NCBI GenBank assembly: GCA_902494605.1
Contig: CABUUG010000127.1
Coordinates: 1 to 5,268 of the forward strand
Direction: 5' to 3'
DNA length: 5,268 bases
Source of the DNA: an uncultured Collinsella sp.
GTDB taxonomy: Bacteria > Actinomycetota > Coriobacteriia > Coriobacteriales > Coriobacteriaceae
Shown: positions 1-5,268 of the stretch, in pieces
Numbering within the stretch: the first letter of the stretch is position 1
Layout of the letters: each line of letters begins with the position of its first letter
Made by a program: the position numbers and the translations under genes
The notes under the pieces: model-generated
The model's database searches: none
What the model saw: only the letters and a program-made list of their open reading frames with translations
What the model was told of the DNA's origin: nothing

Positions 1-720
1 CCGGGCCTGGCGCTCATGGCGTATAAGCTCTACGAGAGCCGTACCATCGCCGTCGGCGTGCTCCTGGCGCCCTTTAAGACGAACCCCCGCCAGGTCGCGC
101 TCGTAAGCTGGGCGGGCCTGCGCGGAGCAGCTTCGGTCGTGTTTAGCCTCTTTGCCGTGGTGGCCGGCGTTCCCGGCGGACACGACCTATTTGACCTGGT
201 GTTTGTGATTGCCGTGTCGAGCATTGTGGTGCAGGGCTCGCTGCTGCCAGCGGTGGCGAAGAAGCTCGATATGATCGATGCGACCGGCGACGTGCGCCGC
301 ACCTTTAACGACTATCGCGACGAAGACGGCATGTCATTTGTAAAGCTCAAGGTGGGTGCTGGCCATCCGTTTGCCGAGCGCTCGCTCGCCGATATTGGCA
401 GCGCGACGGACATGCTCGTGGTCCTGGTGCTGCGCGACGGGGCGCACCCGGTGCTGCCCAACGGCGATACCGTGATCCAGGAAGGCGATCTGCTGGTGAT
501 GGCCGCCCCAACGTTCGAAGAGCGTGCCGAGGTTACGCTGCGCGAGGTCACCGTAACCCCCCACGGTCGCCTGGCCGGCCAGCGTCTTCGCGATGTGCCG
601 CAGGGCAAGCACCCCTTTATCGTGGTGATGCTCAAGCGCGACGGCCAAACGATCATCCCCGACGGCAACACCCTAATATACGCCGGCGACGAAGCCGTCA
701 TCGCCACGCTCGCGTCGTAG
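1..720 (+). CDS. CPA1-family potassium(sodium)/proton antiporter, C-terminal part with two RCK_C domains (5' end outside window)
   Basis: The reading frame is open from base 1, so the Met at 16 is internal and the true start lies upstream; 239 codons are visible before TAG. The first ~90 codons are the last membrane part of a monovalent cation/proton antiporter: the family hallmark SWAGLRGA is at 106-129, followed by hydrophobic helices ending in SSIVVQGSLLPAVAKKL, typical of NhaP2-like K+/H+ antiporters. The cytoplasmic tail carries two successive RCK_C (TrkA_C) domains, about 334-510 and 535-717. Each ends in the same kind of turn, VLPNGDTVIQEGD and IIPDGNTLIYAGD, indicating an internal duplication. 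RCK_C domains usually bind nucleotides or other small ligands and gate transport. The protein would sit in the cytoplasmic membrane and exchange K+ or Na+ for protons in pH or osmotic control; the ion cannot be told from this fragment. No clear intrinsic terminator follows. Confidence 0.88.
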   Translation, partial: PGLALMAYKLYESRTIAVGVLLAPFKTNPRQVALVSWAGLRGAASVVFSLFAVVAGVPGGHDLFDLVFVIAVSSIVVQGSLLPAVAKKLDMIDATGDVRRTFNDYRDEDGMSFVKLKVGAGHPFAERSLADIGSATDMLVVLVLRDGAHPVLPNGDTVIQEGDLLVMAAPTFEERAEVTLREVTVTPHGRLAGQRLRDVPQGKHPFIVVMLKRDGQTIIPDGNTLIYAGDEAVIATLAS

Positions 721-725
721 CGGGC

Positions 726-812
726 AGGAGGTAGCTAATTTGCGACGAAGAGATCAAGCGCCTAGAAAGCCTCATGCCTTCGCTCGCAGATTTGGATTTG
801 CCTGAGGAGTAA
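726..812 (+). other. Possible acidic micro-ORF with strong Shine-Dalgarno (non-ATG start at 738)
   Basis: A near-perfect Shine-Dalgarno, AGGAGG at 726-731, stands just after the antiporter stop, with no ATG at the right distance. In the frame of ATT 738 (six bases after the SD) 24 codons run to TAA 810-812 and give a protein-like acidic peptide containing DEEIKRLESLMPSLADLD, which could form an amphipathic helix. TTG at 740 is the other start in range, but it lies in a different frame and gives an arginine-rich 21-residue peptide. ATT starts are rare (infC is the known case), so this may be a real micro-protein, the remnant of a gene whose start was lost, or chance. An internal ATG at 774 would leave only 12 codons. 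I do not recognise the peptide. Confidence 0.25.
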
Positions 813-899
813 AGCACCCCTCCCCCATGTAACCATCCTGTAAATCATAGCGGCGCACTCGGGTTTTGCTGTGATGCGGTCGCGCCTAGCGCTCCACTG

Positions 900-908
900 T
901 GCTAAAGT
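900..908 (+). promoter_or_regulatory. Candidate extended -10 promoter for serC-serA
   Basis: TGCTAAAGT at 900-908 fits an extended -10 (TG, one base, then TAAAGT). The expected -35 position around 880-885 is TCGCGC, a poor match, which is tolerable for an extended -10 promoter. Transcription would start near 915, leaving a leader of about 32 bases before the serC ATG at 947; the SD GAGGGAG at 932-938 stands eight bases from that ATG. The short leader has no room for a T-box or riboswitch downstream of this promoter. The rest of the gap (813-899) shows no gene and no convincing hairpin with a T-tract. An inverted repeat of GCGC arms around CTA at 882-892 overlaps the spacer and could be incidental. 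Confidence 0.45.
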
Positions 909-946
909 ATCCCGAACGTTCAAACGACTACGAGGGAGACTAGAAG

Positions 947-2071
947 ATGGCACGTGTGCACAACTTCTCAGCTGGCCCGGCCGCGCTGCCTACAAGCGTG
1001 CTCGCCGAGATCGCCGACGAGATGATGGACTACCGCGGTTGCGGCATGTCCGTGCTCGAGATGAGCCATCGATCTAGCATGTACCAGCAGATTATCGACG
1101 ACGCCGAGGCAACCCTGCGCCGTCTGCTGAGCATCCCGGACAACTACCGTGTCCTGTTTTTACAGGGCGGTGCCACGCTGCAGTTTGCGGGCATCCCCAT
1201 GAACCTCATGCACCGCGGCCGCGCCGGCTACATCGTGACCGGCAACTTTGCCAACAAGGCATACAAAGAAGCCGCCAAGTACGGTGAGGCCGTGTTGCTC
1301 GCGAGCTCCGAGGACACCAACTTCGACCGCATCCCCGACATGGCCGACATCAATGCGCGCATTGCCGCCGAGGCCGCAGGCGACGGGCTCGACTACGTCT
1401 ACATCTGCCAGAACAACACCATCTTTGGCACCATGTACCACGAGCTGCCTAACTTCGGCGACGTACCGCTGGTCGCCGATGTCTCGAGCTGCTTCCTGTC
1501 GCAGCCGCTCGACGTTGAGCGCTACGGGCTCATTTACGCCGGAGCGCAGAAAAACGCCGGCGCCGCGGGCGTGACCGTGGCCATCGTGCGCGACGACCTC
1601 ATCGCAGATGGCCCCGCCTTTGCGCAGACGCCGCAGTACCTGGACCTTAAGACCCAGGCCGCCAAGGGTTCCATGCTCAACACGCCCAACACCTTTGGCA
1701 TCTACGTGTGCGGCAAGGTGTTCCGTTGGGTTGAGCAGACCGGCGGACTTGCCGCCATGGCCGAGCGCAACTGGGCCAAGGCCAACCTGCTCTACGACCT
1801 GCTCGAGCACAGCGTGCTGTTCCATGGCACCACACAGGCCGACAGCCGCTCCATCGCCAACGTCACCTTCCGCACCGGCGACGCCGAACTCGACGCGGCC
1901 TTTGTCGCAGGCGCGGCAGAGCACCAGATTCAAAACGTCAAGGGCCATCGCCTGGTGGGCGGCATGCGCGCTAGCGTCTACAACGCCGTAACCATGGAAG
2001 ATGTGCAGGCACTGGCCTCGTACATGAAGGACTTCGAAGCGCAGCTTAGTTTGAGCCCGCGATCTAACTAG
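947..2071 (+). CDS. serC: Phosphoserine aminotransferase
   Basis: 374 residues, the usual full length for SerC. This PLP enzyme of the class V aminotransferase fold converts 3-phosphohydroxypyruvate plus glutamate to O-phosphoserine plus 2-oxoglutarate, step two of serine synthesis, in the cytosol. The N-terminus NFSAGPAALP (6-15) is the classic SerC opening. LQGGAT (72-77) fits the cofactor phosphate loop, D178 in VADVSS contacts the PLP ring nitrogen, and Lys202 in AGAQKN is the Schiff-base lysine. NTPNT (245-249) and GGMRASVYNA (338-347, with Arg341) are substrate-site motifs near the C-terminus. The block after the lysine reads NAGAAG where NIGPAG is common, a mild variation. ATG 947 is chosen because GAGGGAG lies eight bases upstream and the family N-terminus begins there. 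serA follows after 71 bases, so SerC acts directly on its neighbour's product. PdxC-type activity in vitamin B6 synthesis is possible for SerC enzymes but not indicated here. Confidence 0.97.
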   Translation: MARVHNFSAGPAALPTSVLAEIADEMMDYRGCGMSVLEMSHRSSMYQQIIDDAEATLRRLLSIPDNYRVLFLQGGATLQFAGIPMNLMHRGRAGYIVTGNFANKAYKEAAKYGEAVLLASSEDTNFDRIPDMADINARIAAEAAGDGLDYVYICQNNTIFGTMYHELPNFGDVPLVADVSSCFLSQPLDVERYGLIYAGAQKNAGAAGVTVAIVRDDLIADGPAFAQTPQYLDLKTQAAKGSMLNTPNTFGIYVCGKVFRWVEQTGGLAAMAERNWAKANLLYDLLEHSVLFHGTTQADSRSIANVTFRTGDAELDAAFVAGAAEHQIQNVKGHRLVGGMRASVYNAVTMEDVQALASYMKDFEAQLSLSPRSN

Positions 2072-2087
2072 CCCGCAACGCGCGGGC
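2071..2087 (+). other. GC-rich hairpin at the serC stop codon
   Basis: GCCCGC (2071-2076) and GCGGGC (2082-2087) form a perfect 6-bp stem with a 5-base loop. The first stem base is the last base of the serC TAG. No T-tract follows, so it is not a normal intrinsic terminator; it could stabilise the serC message or slightly reduce read-through into serA. The rest of the 71-base gap holds a weak -10-like TATAGA at 2113-2118 without a -35, and the strong serA SD AAGGAG at 2131-2136, six bases before ATG 2143. Confidence 0.35.
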
Positions 2088-2142
2088 CGATCAGCCATCT
2101 CAGACCACCCTGTATAGATCAAAACCTGCTAAGGAGTTTTCC

Positions 2143-3306
2143 ATGCGCAAGATTAAAACCATCGATGACATTACCAAGGACGGCAAGGTCGAGTTTGGTG
2201 AGGGCTACGAGTTTGTGAGCACCGCCGAAGAGGCCGACGCCATTCTGATGCGCTCGACCGACCTGCACGGCTACGAGCTGCCCGAGGGCATCCGCGCCAT
2301 CGCCCGCTGCGGCGCCGGCGTCAACAACATCCCCGTCGAGGAGTACGCCAAGAAGGGCGTCGTCGTCTTTAACTCCCCCGGCGCCAACAGCAACGCCGTT
2401 AAGGAGCTCGTCCTAGGCATGCTGGTGCTCTCGAGCCGCGGCGTGGTGCAATCAATGAACTGGGTGCGTGACAACGCCGACGACCCCGAGATTCAGGTCG
2501 ATGCCGAAAAGGCCAAGAAGGCCTTTGTGGGCCGCGAGCTCAAGGGCAAGCGCATCGGTGTCATCGGCCTGGGCAACGTGGGCTCCAAGGTCGCCAACGC
2601 CTGCGTCGATCTGGGCATGGACGTTTACGGCTACGACCCGTTCATTTCCGTCGAGCACGCGTGGGTGCTGAGCCGCGAGGTGCAGCGCGTGGGCACGCTC
2701 GAGGATCTCTGCCGCGGCTGCGACTACCTCACCGTGCACGTGCCCAGCAAGGCCGACACCATCGGCATGATCAGCACCGAACAGATTAACCTGCTGGCAC
2801 CGGACGCCGTGCTCATCAACTACGCGCGCGAAACCATCATTGACGAGGACGCCGTCGACGCCGCCCTGCGCGAGGGCAAGCTCAGCTGGTTTAGCTGCGA
2901 CTTCGCCACGCCCAAGACGGTCAAGATGCCCAATACGTTTATCACCACGCACTCGGGCGCCGGCACCGGCGAGGCCGAGGCCAACTGCGCCGACATGGCC
3001 ATCAGCGAGCTCAAGGATTACCTGGAGAACGGCAACATCGCACACAGCGTCAACTACCCCGCCTGCAGCATGGGCAAGGCGCGCGCTGCAAGCCGCATTG
3101 CCTGCCTGCATGCCAACGTGCCCAACATGATCGGCCAGATCACGGCCATCCTGGCCAAGGACAACGCCAACGTGCAGCGTATGACCAACGAGTCCGCCGG
3201 CGAGAACGCCTACACCATGTTCGACACCGACGAACACCTAGACAGCAGCACCATCGAGGCGCTCAAGCAGATTCCGTCGATGTATCGCGTGCGCGTGATC
3301 AAGTAG
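2143..3306 (+). CDS. serA: D-3-phosphoglycerate dehydrogenase, short ACT-domain type
   Basis: 387 residues. It oxidises 3-phosphoglycerate to 3-phosphohydroxypyruvate with NAD+, the committed step of serine synthesis. Domains: an N-terminal part of the substrate domain (about 1-100, with RCGAGVNNIP at 55-64 and NSPGANSNAVKE at 77-88), a Rossmann NAD domain (about 101-295, GLGNVG at 142-147 and Asp165 closing strand two), then a C-terminal ACT domain (about 316-387). Catalytic Arg229 is in NYARETIIDE and His270 in ITTH; the usual TPH has become TTH, and the usual glycine after AR is Glu230. The canonical EP glutamate is not obvious in DFATPKT, as in other short PGDHs known to me. In the ACT domain His323, Asn325 and Asn343 have the same spacing as the serine ligands His344, Asn346 and Asn364 of E. 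coli SerA, so serine feedback inhibition is likely. The intervening domain of long PGDHs is absent. The SD AAGGAG six bases upstream supports ATG 2143. Confidence 0.96.
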   Translation: MRKIKTIDDITKDGKVEFGEGYEFVSTAEEADAILMRSTDLHGYELPEGIRAIARCGAGVNNIPVEEYAKKGVVVFNSPGANSNAVKELVLGMLVLSSRGVVQSMNWVRDNADDPEIQVDAEKAKKAFVGRELKGKRIGVIGLGNVGSKVANACVDLGMDVYGYDPFISVEHAWVLSREVQRVGTLEDLCRGCDYLTVHVPSKADTIGMISTEQINLLAPDAVLINYARETIIDEDAVDAALREGKLSWFSCDFATPKTVKMPNTFITTHSGAGTGEAEANCADMAISELKDYLENGNIAHSVNYPACSMGKARAASRIACLHANVPNMIGQITAILAKDNANVQRMTNESAGENAYTMFDTDEHLDSSTIEALKQIPSMYRVRVIK

Positions 3307-3319
3307 CGCCGACTGACCT

Positions 3320-3350
3320 GACGGGCAGTTCCCCATGTGGCCTGCCCGTC
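3320..3350 (+). other. 9-bp hairpin just downstream of serA
   Basis: GACGGGCAG (3320-3328) is exactly complementary to CTGCCCGTC (3342-3350), with a 13-base loop. It begins 13 bases after the serA stop and has no T-tract, so alone it is unlikely to terminate transcription. It lies 20 bases before the strong terminator and could protect the serC-serA 3' end from exonucleases or assist Rho-independent release. No protein-coding signal is visible here. Confidence 0.55.
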
Positions 3351-3369
3351 GCTGACATTGAATGCCCGC

Positions 3370-3405
3370 GGGGGCGCCTTTCGCACGAGAGGCGCCCCCA
3401 TTTTT
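3370..3405 (+). terminator. Intrinsic terminator of the serC-serA operon
   Basis: GGGGGCGCCT (3370-3379) pairs perfectly with AGGCGCCCCC (3390-3399). One wobble (3380·3389) and one T-A pair (3381-3388) extend the stem to 12 bp around a 6-base loop. The stem is followed by A and then five T (3401-3405), a textbook Rho-independent terminator on the + strand. The opposite strand has no T-tract after the stem, so it is probably one-directional. It separates the serine operon from the M20 gene and shows that an upstream start for that gene at 3337 would place a terminator inside the coding sequence. Confidence 0.9.
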
Positions 3406-3442
3406 GTGAGCGCTCCATTAAATGCACTGAGCCGCTTCTTGG

Positions 3443-3457
3443 CATACAATCTGTATG
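3443..3457 (+). promoter_or_regulatory. Candidate promoter -10 inside a palindromic operator, upstream of the M20 gene
   Basis: TACAAT (3445-3450) resembles a -10 element; start of transcription would be near 3457, leaving a leader of about 27 bases to ATG 3484. It lies wholly within CATACAATCTGTATG, a perfect inverted repeat of two 6-base arms around ATC. A protein bound here would cover the -10, so it looks like a repressor site. The -35 position (about 3422-3427) is a poor match, so the promoter, if real, is weak or activator-dependent. An alternative TTGGCA at 3439-3444 has no well-placed -10. No regulator gene is visible in the window. Confidence 0.35.
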
Positions 3458-3474
3458 TTGACCTAACTATCTGT

Positions 3475-3480
3475 GAGGTG
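3475..3480 (+). promoter_or_regulatory. Ribosome binding site fixing the M20 start at 3484
   Basis: GAGGTG at 3475-3480 lies just upstream of ATG 3484 (five bases after the GAGG core). It decides the start: the same frame is open back to 3337, but that longer version would read through the terminator at 3370-3405, and its extra 49 residues have no resemblance to an M20 N-terminus. Confidence 0.6.
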
Positions 3481-3483
3481 CCT

Positions 3484-4704
3484 ATGGTTGATACAGATTT
3501 TGCTTGGCGGCTTACGCAAGGGCTCGTGCGGATCGACAGTTCAGACCCGGGTGCGTATGAGGACGAGATTGAGCGCTATATCAAAGCGTTGGTTGAGGAA
3601 CGGTTGGCGCAGCTGAGCTATCCGGTACTCGATGCCGTGCAGATTGCAGAGCACGAAGTACTCCCCGGACGCCGCAATCTAATGGTCACCGTGCCGGGCC
3701 AAAGCGACGAGCCACGGCTCGTCTACATCTGCCATTTGGATACCGTCACCTTGGGCGATGGCTGGGACGCGGACATTCCGCCGCTCGGAGCGATCGTGCG
3801 CAACGATAAACTCTACGGCCGTGGTGCCTGCGATATGAAGGGTGGCCTGGCCTGCGCCATTGCCGCACTGGTCCATACGCTCGAGCGCGTGGCGGCAGAA
3901 GGCGAGCTGCCCCACCGCGGCTTTTCACTCATCTGCTCGGTCGACGAGGAAGACTTTATGCGTGGTTCAGAGGCAGCTATCGATGCCGGCTGGGTCGGCT
4001 CGCGTGAATGGGTGCTGGACACCGAGCCCACCGACGGACAGATCCAGGTAGCGCACAAGGGGCGTACGTGGTTCGAAATTGAAATGACTGGCGTGACGGC
4101 GCATGCGAGCCAGCCCTGGAAGGGCGCGGATGCCGTCGCCGCCATAGCCGAGGTCGTGTGTTCGCTCCGTCGCGCGTTTATGGCGCTGCCCGCGCACGAT
4201 GAGCTGGGGCCTTCGACCATCACGTTTGGCCAAATCGAGGGCGGATATCGCCCCTATGTCGTGCCCGACCGCGCCAAAGTCTGGGTCGACATGCGTCTGA
4301 CCCCGCCGACCGATACGGCCGCCGCGACGCGAATGGTAGAGCAGGCCATCGCCGTCGCCGAAGCCGCCGTTCCCGGTTGCCATGGCAGCTACACCGTGAC
4401 GGGCGACCGCCCCGCCATCGAGCGCGACCCGAACTCTCCCCTTCTAGCAGCGCTCATGCGTGCCGCCGATGACGTGACGGACGTGGACACGACCGTCGGC
4501 TTCTTTACCGGCTACACCGACACCGCCGTCATTGCCGGCAAGACAGGTAACCGCAATTGCATGAGCTACGGTCCCGGGTCGCTCGCGCTCGCGCACAAGC
4601 CCAACGAATATGTGCCCCACGCCGATATCGTTCGTTGTCAGCAGGTGCTAATCGCGCTCGCCGATAACGTGCTCTGGGACGCGAGCGGCCAAGTTGGGGC
4701 ATAA
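3484..4704 (+). CDS. M20-family zinc metallopeptidase / deacylase (ArgE/DapE-like)
   Basis: 406 residues, typical for the ArgE/DapE/ACY1 group of cytosolic two-zinc amidohydrolases that cleave N-acyl amino acids or small peptides. Visible metal and catalytic residues, in order: His84 and Asp86 in ICHLDTV, bridging Asp117 in GRGACDMKGG, the general base Glu155 and metal-binding Glu156 in VDEED, Glu181 in LDTEPTD, and His371 in LALAHKPNEYV. The inserted dimerisation domain runs from about 190 to 300 and contains His207 in TGVTAHAS, which in DapE-type enzymes reaches across the dimer to the active site. All key residues are present, so an active enzyme is expected. Substrate cannot be assigned: succinyl-diaminopimelate, N-acetylornithine, or YgeY-like compounds are all possible, and no arginine or lysine genes are nearby. 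It lies behind the serine operon terminator with its own start region, ends in tandem stops TAATAA, and is followed after 39 bases by the DUF1015 gene, probably co-transcribed. Confidence 0.9.
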   Translation: MVDTDFAWRLTQGLVRIDSSDPGAYEDEIERYIKALVEERLAQLSYPVLDAVQIAEHEVLPGRRNLMVTVPGQSDEPRLVYICHLDTVTLGDGWDADIPPLGAIVRNDKLYGRGACDMKGGLACAIAALVHTLERVAAEGELPHRGFSLICSVDEEDFMRGSEAAIDAGWVGSREWVLDTEPTDGQIQVAHKGRTWFEIEMTGVTAHASQPWKGADAVAAIAEVVCSLRRAFMALPAHDELGPSTITFGQIEGGYRPYVVPDRAKVWVDMRLTPPTDTAAATRMVEQAIAVAEAAVPGCHGSYTVTGDRPAIERDPNSPLLAALMRAADDVTDVDTTVGFFTGYTDTAVIAGKTGNRNCMSYGPGSLALAHKPNEYVPHADIVRCQQVLIALADNVLWDASGQVGA

Positions 4705-4743
4705 TAAGCCGCGAACAAACCGACTCGTGCGTTAGGACCGCCC

Positions 4744-5268
4744 ATGAAAGCACTTCCGTTTCCCTGCATCCGCCCGGCTCAGGACCGCGTGCTCGAGGCG
4801 CTGCCTGCAATGGGCAGCATCCTGAGCGGCAACGATGCTCTGCGCGGAGCCATTGCCGATGGTCTGATGCTCAAGGACCCGGGTGCGGCGTATTACGTGT
4901 ACGAATGCTCGGGCGAGCCGGGACGTGTGACGGGTGTCGTGGCGATCTGCCCGACGAGTGTACTTGCGGGCGGCAAGGGCGATGCCAGCGCCGACGTGGC
5001 CGCCGCTGCGCACGCGATCGCCGAACTCAAAGTTCAGCCGCGCCCCGTGTCGCTCGCCTACGAGGCGTCGCCCGTCATGGACATCATCCTGGGCGCCGCC
5101 AAAGAGGGCGCGTCGCTCTACGCCGTCACCGACCCCGCGGGCATTACGCACCGCGCGTGGGAGGTCAAGCGCGAGGACGCCGTCGGGGCCATCCGCGCTA
5201 TGCTCGACCAAGCACCGGAGCCAGCACTGGTCGACGACCCTACCTACGCTGCCGCGCTGGTCAGGGCA
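4744..5268 (+). CDS. Divergent DUF1015-family protein, N-terminal 175 codons (3' end outside window)
   Basis: The frame is open from ATG 4744 to the window edge; AGGA at 4734-4737 is a modest SD six bases upstream. Resemblance to DUF1015: FPCIRP at 6-11 (the usual N-terminal RP), AAYYVYE at 48-54 followed by RVTGVV, His90 and a PRPVSLAYE segment at 99-107, then LYAVTDPAGITHRAW at 125-139, a very typical family block (plain D-x-x-G-x-x-H-R-x-W). Two features differ from the family as I know it. The stretch between the RP motif and YYVYE is only about 37 residues and lacks the PPYDV motif, and where DGHHR is expected there is VDDPTYAAA (163-171). Function is not established for this gene. DUF1015 proteins often lie beside serC/serA, and I recall the DGHHR motif being shared with ParB/Srx-fold free serine kinases, so a serine-related role is conceivable, perhaps non-catalytic. 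There is no signal peptide, so it is likely cytosolic. Confidence 0.72.
   Translation, partial: MKALPFPCIRPAQDRVLEALPAMGSILSGNDALRGAIADGLMLKDPGAAYYVYECSGEPGRVTGVVAICPTSVLAGGKGDASADVAAAAHAIAELKVQPRPVSLAYEASPVMDIILGAAKEGASLYAVTDPAGITHRAWEVKREDAVGAIRAMLDQAPEPALVDDPTYAAALVRA

Noticed and set aside
721..946. Serine T-box or other riboswitch leader for serC
   Set aside because: No T-box-like AGGGTGG...ACCGCG block, no antiterminator/terminator pair with a T-tract, and the candidate promoter leaves a leader of only about 32 bases.
871..1077. Open frame overlapping the serC start in another frame
   Set aside because: It spans the serC promoter and start and gives an arginine-rich product without motifs; serC is certain here.
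1160..2122. Long antisense open frame of 320 codons opposite serC
   Set aside because: It is a by-product of G/C third-position bias of serC on the + strand; it shows no recognisable domain and low-complexity Val/Gly/His-rich composition.
2452..3237. Long antisense open frame opposite serA
   Set aside because: Same explanation: mirror frame of a GC-biased gene with repetitive Val/Gly/His-rich translation and no motif.
3337..3483. In-frame upstream extension of the M20 gene starting at ATG 3337
   Set aside because: It would translate through a strong intrinsic terminator, has no SD, and the extra residues do not look like an M20 N-terminus; ATG 3484 has GAGGTG upstream.
3458..3488. TTGACC (3458-3463) as a -35 with TATGGT (3483-3488) as a -10
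   Set aside because: Transcription would begin inside the M20 coding region after the SD and start codon, with a 19-base spacer; unlikely to serve this gene.
4732..5211. Antisense open frame opposite the DUF1015 gene
   Set aside because: The + strand frame carries DUF1015-like motifs and an SD; the antisense product is Arg/His-rich with no family features.
1..5268. tRNA or rRNA genes, CRISPR arrays, insertion sequences, phage or attachment sites
   Set aside because: None seen: no regular direct repeats, transposase-like frames or terminal inverted repeats; the window is ordinary collinear chromosomal coding sequence with uniform composition.

Overview
This is a GC-rich, densely coding stretch of bacterial chromosome with every real gene on the + strand. 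The serine genes, the short ACT-domain type of SerA, the strong G/C third-position bias and a high-GC Gram-positive style of Shine-Dalgarno sites suggest an actinobacterial gut anaerobe of the Coriobacteriia (Collinsella-like). That placement rests on general resemblance, not on a marker gene, and is an inference.

Layout. Positions 1-720 hold the C-terminal half of a CPA1-type cation/proton antiporter with two tandem RCK_C (TrkA_C) regulatory domains; its N-terminus lies before the window. Positions 721-946 form an intergenic region with a strong Shine-Dalgarno followed by a possible 24-codon acidic micro-ORF, then a plausible extended -10 promoter for the next gene. serC (947-2071, phosphoserine aminotransferase) and serA (2143-3306, 3-phosphoglycerate dehydrogenase with a serine-sensing ACT domain) lie 71 bases apart and probably form one operon. 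Together they cover the first two steps of serine synthesis from 3-phosphoglycerate; serB is not in the window. The unit ends with a 9-bp hairpin and then a strong intrinsic terminator (3370-3405). A fresh start region with a -10-like element inside a perfect 15-base inverted repeat precedes an M20-family metallopeptidase/deacylase (3484-4704). After a 39-base gap comes the first 175 codons of a divergent DUF1015-family protein (4744 to the window end, running off the edge).

How the genes relate. SerA oxidises 3-phosphoglycerate, SerC transaminates the product to O-phosphoserine, and the ACT domain keeps the three residues that match the serine ligands of E. coli SerA, so end-product inhibition is expected. 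DUF1015 genes are, as far as I recall, frequent neighbours of serC/serA in anaerobes, so the last gene may also belong to serine or phosphoserine metabolism, although it appears to have lost the family's DGHHR signature. The antiporter seems unrelated. Most of the window is ordinary core metabolism; the points most worth a second look are the divergent DUF1015 protein, the palindrome over the M20 promoter, and the micro-ORF at 738-812.
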